Assembly: GCF_001540865.1 (NCBI RefSeq) | Contig: NC_033629.1 | Span: 9,646,085 to 9,710,084 of the forward strand | DNA length: 64,000 nt | Origin: Ananas comosus | Taxonomy: Eukaryota; Streptophyta; Magnoliopsida; Poales; Bromeliaceae | Direction: 5' to 3' | In this document: one piece after another, positions 25,783 to 36,669 of the stretch | Layout: every line of letters starts with the position of its first letter | How positions within the stretch are numbered: the first letter of the stretch is position 1 | The notes under the pieces: model-generated | Told to the model about the DNA's origin: nothing | What the model saw: only the letters and a program-made list of their open reading frames with translations | Database searches by the model: none | Program-made: the position numbers and the translations under genes

Positions 25783-28700
25783 CCCTCAAATTCAAGTTTC
25801 TTAAAAGCATACCAACATCTTAGATTGGGAAGTTATCCAATTCACAGGGGATGATGTTTTCATATCAAAAGAAGTTTTGCAAGAGGGGCATTGTTGTATG
25901 TACAAGGGTATATATGTAAGCCACTGTTTTTCAGGAGTATATATATGTAAATTTCTCAATTAATTGAAGTTAATTATGTTGATAAATTAAATAGGCTTCT
26001 ATGAATATAGGTAGGGCAAGGAAACACATGTATTGGCCAATATAACGAAACTGCAAGATATAATACATACAATCATATAATGATATATGTAATTTGAAGG
26101 TCAAATTAGCAGATGCCTAAAGAAGTAACATAGGCTAAGCACGTCAATGTTTGAAGTACAGATAGCAAAAAGAACTAGCAAAGAAAAGGACAGAGAAATA
26201 CCGCATAAATTAGAAATATACGATGGCCAAATAATGAAATTCTTCGAAGATACTGCAATGAGAGAAGAATGTTGTATCAACATAGAGCATTTAATTATAC
26301 AATTCAAGAATGAAAAGAATAAGTGGGTATTGGGCCTAGCTTATGGAAAGTGATTTTTGGGCCAAAAGTGATTTTTCTGCTAATAGAACGTTTGGTAACC
26401 TCTTATTCAAAATCTAATTCTGATTTTTTGAATAAGTTTTCAGATTTTAGAGGCCTAAAATCAAAAGCAGCTAAAACCTGCTTCTTAAAATCTGATTCTA
26501 ATTTTGGACTCAAACTCCAAATTTTAATTTTAATTTTACATTAAAATATTAAATTTAAGCTCAAATTTTTAAGTTTTAAATATTAAATTTCATATTTTAA
26601 GATTTAAATTTTAAATTTCAAAATTTTAAATTTTAAATTTAGATATTAAATTTTAAATGTAAAATTTAAGATAAACTTTCAATTTTGAAATTTTAAATTT
26701 TAATTTTTAAATTTTAATTTTCATTTTTCAATTTTCAAAGTTTAAATTTTAATTTTTAAATTTTATTTTTAAATCTTAAATTTTATTTTTAAATTTTAAA
26801 TTTTATTTTTAAATTTAGGATTTTAAACTTTAAATTTGAAATTTTGAAATTTTTAAAATTTAAAATTTTTAATTTAGAGTTTAAATTTCAAATATTAAAT
26901 TCTAAATTCAAAATATCAAATGTCAAATTTTAAAATTTAAAATTTAGATTTAAATTCAAATATCAAATTTTAAATTCTGATTCAGATTTTTAAATTTTCA
27001 AATTTAAAATTTTTAATTTAGATTTTAAATTTCAAATAATAAATTCTAAATTCAAAATATCAAATGTCAAATTTTAAAATTTATTTAGATTTTAAATTCA
27101 AATATCAAATTTTAAATTCTGATTCAAATTTTTAAATTCTAATTTTAAATTTAAATTTAAATTTAAATTTTGAATTATTTTAAAATAAAATTTAGTAAAA
27201 ACATTTATTATTTGCCGACAGCAAAAAAATATTACCAAACAGCTTTATAAAATTAGTTTAGAAAGATCGTTTTTCATCTAGACTTAAACAAACGCTCTAC
27301 AACTTTTAACCAAAATCAATTCTGCAGAAATCACTTCTCCAACAGCCAGGCCAAACAGTAACCAATGAAAATGATACGAATTCTTCAAAGATACTGTAAT
27401 AAGAGAAAAACCACACAGTATACCATTGAACTGGAGTTTTATTTTTTGCAAGTTACTTACCAAAGTGAAAATAAGAACTAATACAATCAGGGGAATGCTG
27501 ATTTCTACGCAACTACCAGCTTGAGGAAAGCCATAACTGAAAAAAGCCAAGCCTACTGCAGCTACAGTTGGTGCTACCACCACTGGATTTATCAATCTGC
27601 AGCACCATCCAAAAAAAAGGACAAAAAAAAAACCTCAGAACCAAAAGAACATTGAACTGAAATTATACATGACATTAGACCACATCAGTTCATCTAAATG
27701 GATTTACATAGTAACTAAAATGGTTGCAACCAAAAAGATACTTCGTCAGTAGGAAACCTTAAAATTGAAAGGCCTGGAATCATAAATAAATTTGTTAGCA
27801 ATTTGTACAGTTATTCACATGTGAATTTCAAGAACTTTCCTTCGCTTAAAAGAGTTTAAATCACATATCGCACTCTTAAAGTTGCACGTGAAATAGTGAG
27901 TCAGATAGAAAGCAAACATCCGGGAAATATTAAATTTGTTTATTTTGTTATTTAAAAGAGAGTAAAATTTAATATTTATTTTAGTATTGGAATTTTGAAA
28001 TGTTTGGCCTATTAGTCAAATTTGATCAGGCTTTATTAGATACCTTAGAAGAAGTGACATAAGACCGCTGTATCCTAAGATTGTTTGAAAAACTGAACCA
28101 ACAATTATAGCTCCCTGTAATTCCCTCATAATGTGCTTGAATTTCTGCAATTGATTAAAAATTTATTAAAGGAAAAGGAATAACAAGTTTACAAGTTTAA
28201 TCAGCTAAAAAACAGCCAAAGATATCCATGTATAAGACCTAATATTTTACAACCAATTGTAAGTAGGTACGAAATTCAACATCCAAAGGTAAAAATGAAA
28301 TCGCTAAGATCAAGCATTGTCAATCTACAGGATACACATTTGTGCACCAAAACGATGTCATTATTATATGGTTAAAATGTATGGAACCAAACCCCCCCCA
28401 CCCCCCAACTATATGGCATTTTGAAACAACACCCTTAAATCTAGTTTTGATTTTCTTAAATTGCATTTCTCGAGTTGCTAAGTTAAAGGTTTTTCAAAAT
28501 TCCACGGTTCTATAAGCTGTTAACCATTAAGTGTTCTATTTTTAGTAGCTAAATAGTGGTTAAAACTATTAAATTTGATGAAACCATTGATGAATATTAT
28601 AAAAACCCCTAATTTAATTCACTATCGTCACTCAATTCTAAAAAAAATCAAAAGTTTCAAGTTGAGGGGGCCATTTGAGAATAGGCTATAGACGATAGTT

Positions 28701-29870
28701 AAAGGGATCTCCATACATTTTAACTTTGCTATGCAAAAGATGGATGTCGGATTGACGATTGAGGTAGAGACAGAGATTTAATCCATTGAGTTATGCTGAA
28801 GGGATTTAACCCATTAAATATATATGGCTGCGATTGAAACCATGATCTCGCAGAATTGAAGGATGTTAACCGGCTCAGATGCAATATTAGCAAAAAGAGC
28901 GATCTGATAGCAAAAGGCATCATGAGTTCTATTTTCACTACCTAAATAGCACTAAATATCACATGAGTACCAGCTCGATTATAGACTAGACGCCAAGATA
29001 CAGAGAGTAGTTCTAACAACAAAAAGAAATAATTCACATTGTTATTAGACAAAAACTTTACACTTCTTATTGTTTTCTTTTCTTCCTCAAATCAAAGCTT
29101 GCTACTGTGAAAAATGGTTTCATTTAAACATTTATTGTTGTTACCGATATAAGAATTATCCCAATCCCAGTGAAAGAACTATCTCTATCAGACGAATATA
29201 AATATCCAGATATGTAGATATGTAGACGCATATTAAGAGGAGAGGAAACTCGAGATGCAACACAAATCAGTACAGCAAATACAGACTTACATTTTCACTG
29301 AGATTTCTGAATTCTTCCGAGTTTATAATTACCAAAGCAGGAGCTAAGTACACAAATGAGCTTCCCTGGACTAAAGGAAGCCTGGAACCTAAAAAAGAAT
29401 GAAGTATTGTTGTGAAGCCTGAAACCAGTAGCATGGTGGAAATGACGTTCGCAGTCTCCTCCTGTCACCATAAAAGAAAATTAAATTCAAACTGATGTAC
29501 TACAATTTGAATTTGAACTTATATTGGGACAACCACGAAGGAAAGGTCTTACATCAGTTCCACCCATGGCTGGTACCATTATCAAAGGGATGAAAACAAG
29601 CGAACCAGCCAATGATAAGTAATGTTGTAAACCATACAAAATGAGGGGCACTGCAGATGGAAGAACAAATGCCAATAATGGTCAGTGTTGAGAAAAAACA
29701 TTTGCCATCTACTTGAAACATTAGAACTTATTCAATGTTCAACTATTTTCAAAACAAATTACTTATTATTCCAAATTCAGTAAATCAGAAACAATATCCG
29801 AAGTTTGGGAGAAGGTTTATAGATAGTTTATAAGGTAAACTCCATACCACCTTCAAGATTATATAAATTT

Positions 29871-29908
<38 letters not shown>

Positions 29909-31863
29909 CTTTTGACATTTTTGTCCGCTTATTTCACTACAAAGCGCTAATAGCCTTTTTACTACACTCACCCAAAATTTCTGGCACAGCCAAAGCAAAA
30001 GCTTCCAACTGGAGCTTCTGCCTTTAGCACCTAGAAGCTCATTTTAGCTCCAACACAGTGAAACCTCCCTACTTCAAAGAGTAGATATGCAATTTAAGAA
30101 GCAAGAACTCTTCTGCACATCGAGAATATTAAATTTCAACTCTAGCAGCTCAGTTTTTCTTCAAGTTTATCAACCAGTCCAATTCAAAGAACCCAAGAAG
30201 GGAAGAGCAACTTTTATCAAAGATTCAAATAAAAATGAGAATTCTGCTCCAAGAAGCATGCCATTAAATCTAAGTAGATTACAAGATGAAATGTTAAATC
30301 ATTATGGATTTGTGGACCCGACAGTATGGATGTAACGATTTAGCAAACTTCCCTAGTACAAACTCAGAAGATATAAAGAGAAAGGTACAAATGTCCAGGG
30401 GTACTTCAACTACAGGCCAATTAGAAATTGACCCCTCAACTACTCTTCCATTGAGACCAAACTTTTATGTTTTCTGATTTGTGTAAATCATAAGATAAAA
30501 AGAGAAAGGTAAAAATGTCAAGGGGTTACTTCAACTATACACCAATTAGAAATAGACCCCGCAACTAATCTTCTTTTATTGAAATCAAACTTACATTTTT
30601 TCTGATTTGTATTACTATCATCAATTAGTTGGGGTCTTTGTCAAATTTAATGACAATTCTATTAATACAGTTGTTCTAAACACTTTTTCAGCTTATGGAA
30701 TTGTGGAATTGTTAACTGTTAATGGCTGATAGCTAACCAATTTGGCAATTTCATTGAATGCCCAATTAAATTTGGGGAAATGACCCAAATCAAAATAAAT
30801 AAAAGCTGATGAATCTATTAGAAGGCTCAGATCCAGCCCAAAATCTTAAGCCTGGATACCATATTAAAAGGTTCCGAGCCTGCAAGCCAACCCAAAAACT
30901 TAAGCTGATTGGTAAAAAAAAAAAAAAATTGAATCACAGTAACTAAGAGTCATCATAGTTACTGATCCTGATTTGCATCCAATATGGGACTATATGTTAA
31001 CAATGCCAATCAAAAGAAAATCAGTATGAGGGATCTATTTCAAACTGGCATATAGTTAAGTGTGTTCTCCATACAATTTTTACCGGTAGTAAAAAAGAGC
31101 AACCCAAAAGAAAAGGAAAAATCTTACCCCACCCTGGATTTTCGGTGACACCACATCTCATCCCAGGAGAACTACACCCAGAAAAATTCTCAGCCTCCTG
31201 AGAATCCGGAAAGAAGCCGATCTCCACTCTCCTCTCGTCGTCTTCTTCCTCTTTTCCCAACTCCTTCTTCACCTCCTCCTCCTCCTCCTCCTCCTCCATC
31301 ATTGCCCGCGGAGCCGCCGCCGGAGGTGGCGGAGCAACTCCGTGCCCCCCATTTTCACGTAATCTACCATTCAAGCCCTCATTCCTAACCCTAACCATCG
31401 GCTCCTCCTCCTCTCTCTTCCTCTCCTCCTTCTCAGCGCCCACCACCTGTTTGATCTCGGGCCTCCTCCGCCCCGGCGCCGGCTCGATCTCCGCCCGCCC
31501 GAACAGCCCCTCCCCGAGGAGGAGGCGCCGCCGCCGGCCCCCAGCTCCGGCGAGGCCCTTCTCGAGGTCCAGCGCCGGGGGCCGCGCCGGCGGGGGAGGA
31601 GGGGGAGGGGGAGGGGGCTCGTCGGGGTCGCGCTCGCTGGGGGCGGTCTCGCCGGAGAGGTTGGGGTTGAACCCGGTGCGCTTGGCCCAGGATTTGAGCT
31701 CCCTAGGGTTGTGGTCGGTGTTGGGGACGAAGGGCTCTATCCGCGGCTGCCACGGCCCGTGCCCCGCCCCCGCCCCCGGGCGCGGTGGCCGAGCCTTCTG
31801 GGGGCCGTCGCCGCCGCCGCCGCCATTGCCGAGACCCTTGGAGCTCGATGTTCCTACGTCCAT
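16242..31863 (-). CDS. NAT12: Nucleobase-ascorbate transporter, NAT11/NAT12 type
   Basis: Predicted membrane permease of the nucleobase/ascorbate transporter (NAT/NCS2) family; the substrate of the plant NAT11/NAT12 branch is not firmly known. Ten exons: 31863-31128, 29650-29553, 29461-29291, 28144-28044, 27596-27461, 26252-26202, 23263-22976, 22355-22121, 21166-20886, 16463-16242. All junctions are GT-AG and all phases join, giving 772 residues and a stop. Residues 1-245 form a hydrophilic Pro- and Glu-rich extension (poly-P near 87-96, acidic tracts later) typical of this branch. The core starts WVPLILYGLQHYLS (about 245-258) and carries the family's QH motif, NPVVVAPTVAAVGL, and a signature-like ENIHTIDVTK at 576-585 where the family consensus has Gly in place of His-579. 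It ends FILDNTVPGTKQERGVYIWS. The length is slightly above the roughly 700 usual. Introns fill about 13 kb, mostly mobile DNA. The start is the first Met, followed by MDVGTSSSKG. Orthology to NAT12 rather than NAT11 is not resolved. Confidence 0.94.
17435..17700 (+). repeat. Direct repeat with a tRNA-like segment
   Basis: In the last NAT intron. TTCTCTACTAG followed by AAACTTTTGGAAAATA and TTTCACATAATTTAACAT is repeated in changed form from about 17641. Between them, TGATATCAGAGTAG and AAGTTCGAATCCTG (near 17509) look like a Met-tRNA 3' half with a box B. It may be an old SINE or LTR leader. Not a tRNA gene: no acceptor stem pairing is seen. Confidence 0.4.
17852..19430 (+). pseudogene. Truncated copia element: 5' LTR and gag
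   Basis: LTR 17852-18059 starts TGTTACGACATA and ends CTTTCTTTCA, followed at once by the primer site TGATATCAGAGC. The gag start is near 18464 (MSSSSNLPVVNIKTL), and then frameshifts occur. A clean gag segment at 18869-19423 reads KMSDYMQKIKSIGNTLQSIG, then the GAG-pre-like LLELPEEHRGFVSALNTHR, an Arg/Gly-rich stretch and a zinc knuckle CQICSKFNHSALQC (CX2CX4HX4C). It stops soon after the knuckle; protease, integrase, RT and the 3' LTR are absent. It lies in the last NAT intron, opposite to the gene. Confidence 0.85.
19484..19875. mobile_element. Tourist-like MITE
   Basis: Terminal inverted repeats GGGCCTATTTGTTT and AAACAGACATGCCC, flanked by TAA (19481) and TAG (19876), as expected for a PIF/Harbinger 3-bp target site with one change. 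No coding content. Confidence 0.6.
20543..20757 (+). mobile_element. Left half of a long foldback element (copy L0)
   Basis: Begins GAGCTAGGCTACTATGCTTT next to (GA)n, then follows the same order of words as the left half of the elements at 23936 and 25181 (TTTCGATGATAGGACAT, CGTTAGACATGATCTAC, CTCAAAATGAACAGCTGAAA). It ends in a TG/TA-rich tract where the right half should begin. Located in the last NAT intron. Confidence 0.75.
22440..22830. repeat. Intron repeat rich in AGAAGC and GCTTCT
   Basis: In NAT intron 7. Inverted words AGAAGCTTCT and GCAGAAGAAGCTTTTA and a TIR-like AGCCCCAAAAGCAG give it a foldback character. Probably an old hAT-type MITE; boundaries are uncertain. A similar word set occurs at about 43190-43470 in the ceramide kinase gene. 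Confidence 0.35.
23421..23870. mobile_element. Chimeric foldback element (copy LS)
   Basis: Follows (GA)n(GT)n directly and runs into (TA)n on the right. The left end is of the long type (GAGGCTTGTATGCTTCTAGA, hairpin AGAAGCAC...GTGCTTCC, then TTTTCGATGTTGGA and CCGTTAGACTTGATCTA). The right end is of the short type (GGTAGATCTAACGGCGGAAA, hairpin GGTAGCAC...GTGCTA, AATAGCATAGTAGTCGGAC), nearly identical to the right end of the element at 12931. In NAT intron 6. Confidence 0.75.
23936..24475. mobile_element. Full long foldback element (copy L1)
   Basis: Directly after (TA)n and a run of some 17 GA units. The inverted arms are over 200 bp each. The left tip has the palindrome AGTACGGAGGCCTCCGTACT, with TTCAAAAGTAC before it; the right tip has the matching word GTACTTTTGAAAGCAC. 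Inside both: TTGTTTTCGAT, TCCGTTAG and GGAACTATCTA (inverted on the right). In NAT intron 6. No protein coding. Confidence 0.85.
24485..24793. repeat. MITE of the 'tatacccct' family, shortened copy
   Basis: Shares the words CCAATATACCCCTCT, TTGCCCTTAAGTTAAGGGC and the final GGGGTATATAGGCAATTATC with copies at 34313 and 45480. Between L1 and a TA tract, in NAT intron 6. Confidence 0.5.
24817..25108. mobile_element. Right half of a long foldback element (copy L2)
   Basis: Starts abruptly after (TA)n at GTATTGATCTTGCTACTGAT and matches the right half of L1 (24165-24465) almost base for base, to the tip TACTTTCGAAAGCACAGG. It is followed by (CT)n. No left half is present. Confidence 0.8.
25181..25721. 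mobile_element. Full long foldback element (copy L3)
   Basis: Preceded by (TA)n(GA)n and followed by about 58 bp of TA. The terminal repeats GAGCTAGGCTGGTATACTAT and inverse are identical for the first 29 bp. Tip hairpins: GGTAGCACAGAG...CGCGCTACC on the left and GGTAGCACGGAG...CTCCGTGCTACC on the right. Arms extend over 200 bp. In NAT intron 6. Confidence 0.88.
25722..25779. repeat. (TA)n microsatellite
   Basis: About 29 TA units abutting the right end of L3. Confidence 0.92.
26330..27350. mobile_element. MITE with an AAATTTTAAATTT core
   Basis: The outer parts are imperfect inverted repeats: TGGGCCTAGCTTATGGAAAG and GTTTGGTAACCTC on the left; ACCAAACAGC and CTTCTCCAACAGCCAGGCC on the right. 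The 600-bp core (26540-27180) is nearly pure A/T built from AAATTTTAAATT-like words in both orientations. In NAT intron 5. Confidence 0.55.
28385..28710. repeat. Intron repeat, 'ccccccaacta' family
   Basis: C-rich start CCCCCCCACCCCCCAACTAT, later GAGGGGGCCATTTGAGAATA. A related copy lies at 39820-40150 (same order, ending GAGGAGGCTTTTTCTGGGG). In NAT intron 3. Origin unknown, MITE-like. Confidence 0.45.
30378..30613 (+). repeat. Two tandem units of 124 bp
   Basis: GAGAAAGGTACAAATGTCCA at 30378 recurs as GAGAAAGGTAAAAATGTCAA at 30502, and the two copies stay alike through TTTTCTGATTTGT. In NAT intron 1. Confidence 0.65.
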
Positions 31864-31867
31864 TGCC

Positions 31868-31898
<31 letters not shown>

Positions 31899-31962
31899 GA
31901 GTGAAGGGGAAGGGATAGGGAAAAAGGTAGGAGAGTGGAGTTGTAAAGGCGAGGGGAGTGAG

Positions 31963-31999
<37 letters not shown>

Positions 32000-32005
32000 G
32001 GTGAT
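31864..32005 (-). promoter_or_regulatory. (GA)n tracts in the NAT 5' leader
   Basis: Two uninterrupted GA/CT runs (about 31869-31898 and 31967-31995) lie within 140 bp upstream of the start codon. GA/CT tracts in 5' leaders are bound by plant BPC/GAGA-binding factors. The link is inference, and the tracts may simply be a microsatellite in the UTR. Confidence 0.4.
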
Positions 32006-32191
32006 GTGTCACTTTCTTCAGTTTAATCCGGTGAAAATTAAATTTGGGGGTTTCTACTTTCTATAGAGGAACTACTCCCTGCACCTCGTGCACCATACGT
32101 TTGCGCGCATCATGTTGTTACTTCATCGGATTTGGAGTCCTCAAAAGTCATAACTTCAAAAAAAATAAAAAATAAAAAAAGCAAAAAAAAG

Positions 32192-32543
32192 AAAAACTTC
32201 AAATACCGCCCCTGTGATTTCGCACTTTCTCACTTCAATACCCTATAATTTAAAATGTATTAATTTAGTACCGTGTGGTTTTAATTTTCTCTTTTCGTCA
32301 GCTTCTTCATTAACATTTCGTTAAATTATATAAAAAAAACGTAGATACCCCACCTAGGTTTATTGAATATTCACTTTAATATTATTTTAGTTTTTACTTT
32401 GTCACTAATTTTACAAAAAAAAAATTAGTGACGGGAATAATAAATAGAGAAAAATAAAATCATGGGGTACTGAATTGATACACTTTAAACCACATAATAC
32501 TAAAATAAAAAAGTGTGAAACCACAGTTTGAAGTGTTTCCAAA
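32192..32543. mobile_element. MITE of the 'ggaaaacttcaaata' family, copy 1
   Basis: Starts GAAAAACTTCAAATACCGCC and ends with the inverse around TTTGAAGTGTTTCC. The arms share TTTCTCACTT and TTTAAAATGTAT with copies at 35041 and 40354. About 350 bp, non-coding. Confidence 0.7.
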
Positions 32544-33010
32544 AAAACACCCCTTCTCTCATTGTTTGTCATTTGTTCGTTATTTTAAATTTTAAATAAA
32601 TTTTTTCATTAAAAAAAATATAGAACAAAGTGATGGATCGCTCACAATTTAAAAAATTTATCATTCATCATTCGGCTGGAGTATATTGTAAAGTAGCTAA
32701 CTAATAATAGCAGCAATCTAAAATAGTTTCGCCAGTATATCAAATTACATAAATTAATATTTTATAAAAATAAAAAAATGACAATGATTTCACATAAATA
32801 ATTCTGTTTGATCGATACATAAAACAACAGCATATATTTAAATAGACACATAATATTTTAATATAGCAACTTAGTATTTTTGCTGATTTGTTTTGTATTA
32901 CTTAATTTTTAGTTTTCAAAAAATTATAAATTTCAGTACATAAACAATTTAGATGGTATCAATCGCATTTATGGAACACCCAATTCGAGAATGATATTGG
33001 GCCCAGAAAA

Positions 33011-33237
33011 AGGTGCGGTGCGTAGATGTAACGGTGCACCGGGTGCACGCAAAAAATAGTTTTTGGTGGGTTCGTCGTGGGAGATGCTGTGGAGGAGACG
33101 TTGAAAGAGGGTGGTTGGATTATTACGCCCTCTTTAAATCTAATTTGGAATCTCCACTTTGGATTTTTATTATAAAAAAAAAAAGAAAATTATTCCATGC
33201 ACCCGGTGTATTCACATGCCTCATGCACCGTAACTTT
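33011..33237. mobile_element. Small TIR element with GCACCGGGTGCA ends
   Basis: Left end AGGTGCGGTGCGTAGATGTA then ACGGTGCACCGGGTGCAC. Right end ATGCACCCGGTGTATTCACA then TCATGCACCGTAACT. These are inverted relatives, so this is a 230-bp MITE. Related termini recur at 32083, 34150, 35780 and 37131. Confidence 0.6.
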
Positions 33238-34312
33238 TTATAATGATTATTAATAAATTAAAATTAAATCTAACTAAATAAATATGATCTATAAATTAAA
33301 GAGCCCGTATATGAGAAACAAAATCACAATTTTAAAAATATATTATTACGGTATTTTTCAAATATATTTTTAATATATATAGTACCTCCTTTGGTGAAAT
33401 ATTAAATATAGATTATGATTTAAAAATCTTAATCATGATTTTGTTTTAGAACAAAAAATAGTGTTTTCCATAAAAATTTATGGATAATTAATATATTCTT
33501 TTAAATTTTAAAAAAAGTCTAAATTTTAAATACCTTACAAAATAGTACTACTCCATTAACTTTCCCTCATTCATCCATTAAAATTCTGTTTTTTACCGCC
33601 GCCAACAATTATACAACAAAAAAAAAAAAAAAAAAAAGTTGTGCTAGATCTACAACCTAATTTAGATTATAATCCTACAATAATCTCAATCCAATACTTA
33701 TCTTTTTTTCGCTGATTTTGTTTTTTATATTTACTAAAAATTAAAAATGGTTGGTAAATTCTCAATACTCTTGAATAAAGAATGTAGCGTCAGTAAGCTA
33801 AGTATGTTTGTAAATTAAAATTATAAGTGGTATAGAAAATAGGTAAAAAATTGAAATGAAGAAAGGAGGTATTTTCGCCGGATATTACAAATTCGAGAGA
33901 ATACGTAAATTATCTTAAAATTTAAAAGAATATATTAGTTATTTGTACATTTTAAAGGATATACCTACAATTATTTATCCCCTTTTTATTTACTTATTTT
34001 TTTTAAGAAGGTGTATGAAGGTAATAACTTCTCTTTTAAGAGAGAGAGAGAGAGAGAAAGAGAGAGATGTTGACTTGAGGGACTGAAAAATCAGTAGGTT
34101 GGTGGATGAGGTAATTAATTTAAAAAAATGAAATGGAGCAGTGTAAAACAGATAAATTATCCCCTGCACCTGGTGTATAAATATATTTTATGCACCACAC
34201 TAAATATTTTGACTACTAATGTTTCAAAATTAAAATTTAATTTGATAAATATTTCTTAATACGTCGAAGAAAAATTATAAAAATATTATATATAAAAATA
34301 ATGTATTTTAAA

Positions 34313-34832
34313 GAAAAAATTGCTTATATACACCTTAAAACCTTTGAAATATCTTATTTATTCGTACTTTTTTTATTTCAAATATATCCGTTATATATTT
34401 TTCCGTTATTCAAAAATATCTTTAATGCTTGTTAAGTCATTCGGATTAAATCTAAGTTAAATTTCTACCATAGCTAAAAAATAGTAAAAGTACATATTTT
34501 ATCCCTAACTCAAAGGCAAATAAGAAAAGTTGGTCATGGTAAAATGATATATTTGAAAAGGCAAAAAGTAAAAATATTTTTTTGTCCCTAACTTAAGGAC
34601 AAATAAGAAAAGTTGATAACGATAGAATGGTATATTTGAAATGGCAAAATGATAATTTTATAGAGATAAAGACTGTTACTAACAATTCACTATAATAGAA
34701 TTTAACTCTAGGGATAAATATGAAAGGCTTTGAAATCTTAAAAAAGTATTTTTAATATTAACCTTTTATGCGGGATAAATAAGAAAATCGAAAACCTTTC
34801 AGGGTATATAAGCAATTGTTCCTATTTTAAAA
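34313..34832. mobile_element. MITE of the 'tatacccct' family
   Basis: Ends AATTGCTTATATACACC and GGGTATATAAGCAATT are inverted. The interior shares ACTCAAAGGCAAATAAGAAA and AAGTTGGTGA-like words with the copy at 45480. Confidence 0.6.
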
Positions 34833-35040
34833 TATCTATTATTACGGGTCAAATAGTTTTTTGATTATGTAAAGAAAACTTTTTGTTCAGTATTTATAAG
34901 TTTAATATATAGATATTTTAAATGTCATAAAACTCAATCCAACGAATTAGGTAGCGGTTTTGAGAATTTTAGATTAAACAACTTTACGTGGAAAACAATT
35001 CAAAAGTAGCAATTCAAATCATATTGAGTAGAAAAAAAAA

Positions 35041-35402
35041 AAGGTAAATTTCAAATACCACTTCTGTAGTTTCGTACTTTCTCACTTTAGTACCATGTGA
35101 TTTAAAATGTATCAATATAGTACCCAGTGGTTTCATATTTTTCTCTTTTCGCCGGCCACTCCGTTAACTTTTTGCTAAATCATATACAAAAACTTCAGAT
35201 ATCCCACATATAGTTTATCAAATATTCACTTTAGTACCTTTTAATTTTAATTTTGTCACTGATTTAACAAAAAGTTTTAGTGAAAGGAATAAGAACAAGA
35301 GAAAAATAAAATTATAGGGTACGAAAGTGATACATTTTAAACGACAAATTACTAAAATGAGAAAGTGCGAAATTACAGCGGTGATATTTGAAGTTTTTCC
35401 AA
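35041..35402. mobile_element. MITE of the 'ggaaaacttcaaata' family, copy 2
   Basis: Starts with TTTCAAATACCACTTCTGTA and ends GGTGATATTTGAAGTTTTTC in inverted relation. Interior words match copies 1 and 3. Confidence 0.7.
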
Positions 35403-35674
35403 AAAGAAAATACCGTAAGAAAAAAAAATCTTTTTTGGACATCCAATTCTTTTGTAATTGTCTTGATGAAATCAGGTTTAGACACTATTTTACATAATGT
35501 AATGGGCTGATAAGATTAGAACTATAAAATTTGATTTTAACAAGATTGTATGAATTTCTCCTAATTTAGCACTTAATTTTAAATAAAAGTAATCTACTGA
35601 TTTATTATGAATGTTCTCACGTCATAAGTAATAACTGATCCTAATTTTTAAATAAAATTCTTTATAAAAAAACT

Positions 35675-35757
35675 AATCGTTCTTAGCGCAAATAAAGACG
35701 AACGAAGCAGCTAGCATACTACAATCCTCACTCAAAAAAATATATTAAAAAAAAAAA
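35675..35757 (+). mobile_element. SINE remnant with 3' tail
   Basis: GTTCTTAGCGCAAAT (head) is fused to AACGAAGCAGCTAGCATACT and an A-run (tail), both matching the SINE at 53420 with the middle deleted. Confidence 0.55.
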
Positions 35758-36144
35758 GAAATTCAATCACAGGGTTTTAAGGGGCATGGTGTATGAGATG
35801 AAGTTATACACCTGGTGCAGGAAAATAATATCTCGTGCGCAACGGGATCTGTACGGATCTAGCAGTAGTTAAATATCTTCAAAAAATAATACTAAATAAA
35901 TTCATTGGAGATCCAACGGTCAGATACAATTTAAATTTTCAGTTGTGATTAATTCCTGTGAGCTATTTTTTAATAATAATAACAATATCTAATATTTCCT
36001 AAAAATTTTAAAAATATCTAATTTATTCCTCGGATGACCAGAGTTATTAAAAAAAACTTTTGAAATATCTCTACGCCCTTATTAGAGTTTAGAAGGATAT
36101 TTTAAAAATAGAGAAATAAATTTAAAAATTATGAATAGTAGCGA

Positions 36145-36669
36145 CACTACAACAGAATTAAGTTATAGGAACACATGTTTAGAACACTTTTATGTAAGTA
36201 TCCCATTTATACCAAAACTTTAAAAAAATCTACTAATGCTTAAATATAAATTCCAATCCAATCAAAAATAAAATGTTACTCTATTCAACTCACCCCATCC
36301 AGCCCATTCGACCCGATTACAAACAGAAAAGGAAAAAAAAAGAAAAACCGATTACCATTTTTCCTTCTCCCCTCATTCAATCGACTCAAATCCTAGACGA
36401 AGATTCCTTCCCTCGTCCTCCTCCTCTCGTCCTCCTCCGCTACCACAGCGAACGAGGTAGAGTTCCGGCGGTTGCTAAATACTTAAATAAGTGTTGGTAA
36501 ATTAGCAGCACTCTTTTTAGGTTATAGCGACACTCTTTAACTGTCACTATATATCTAGCGACCCACATATAGCAACACTTTTTAAAGTGTTAGTAATTTA
36601 GCCAGCAGTACTTTTTTTGACCTATACCGATATTTAAAAATGTCGCTATAGACCGTCTTTGTTATAGTG
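36145..36669. mobile_element. Non-autonomous CACTA element
   Basis: Ends CACTACAACAGAATTAAG and, inverted, CTTTGTTATAGTG. Both sides are flanked by GCGA (36141-36144 and 36670-36673); CACTA elements usually make 3 bp, so this is 3 bp plus a chance base or a 4-bp repeat. Subterminal repeats such as TTATAGCGACACTCTTT and TATAGCAACACTTTTT are typical of the En/Spm group. The centre (36365-36470) is GC-rich (TCGTCCTCCTCCTCTCGTCC), possibly captured host sequence. No transposase. Confidence 0.85.

Larger units (their letters stand above)
34150..35822. repeat. Pair of GCACCTGGTGTA termini with nested MITEs
   Basis: CCCCTGCACCTGGTGTATAA and TATGCACCACA at 34156-34201 are inverted at 35780-35822 (GGGGCATGGTGTATGAGATG, TACACCTGGTGCAGG). 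The 1.6 kb between them contains two other MITEs (34313-34832 and 35041-35402) and a SINE remnant. If it is one element, it has been invaded repeatedly. Confidence 0.5.

Noticed and set aside
31451..31918. 155-codon Pro/Arg/Gly-rich open frame on the plus strand
   Set aside because: It is the antisense shadow of NAT exon 1, caused by high GC and triplet repeats.
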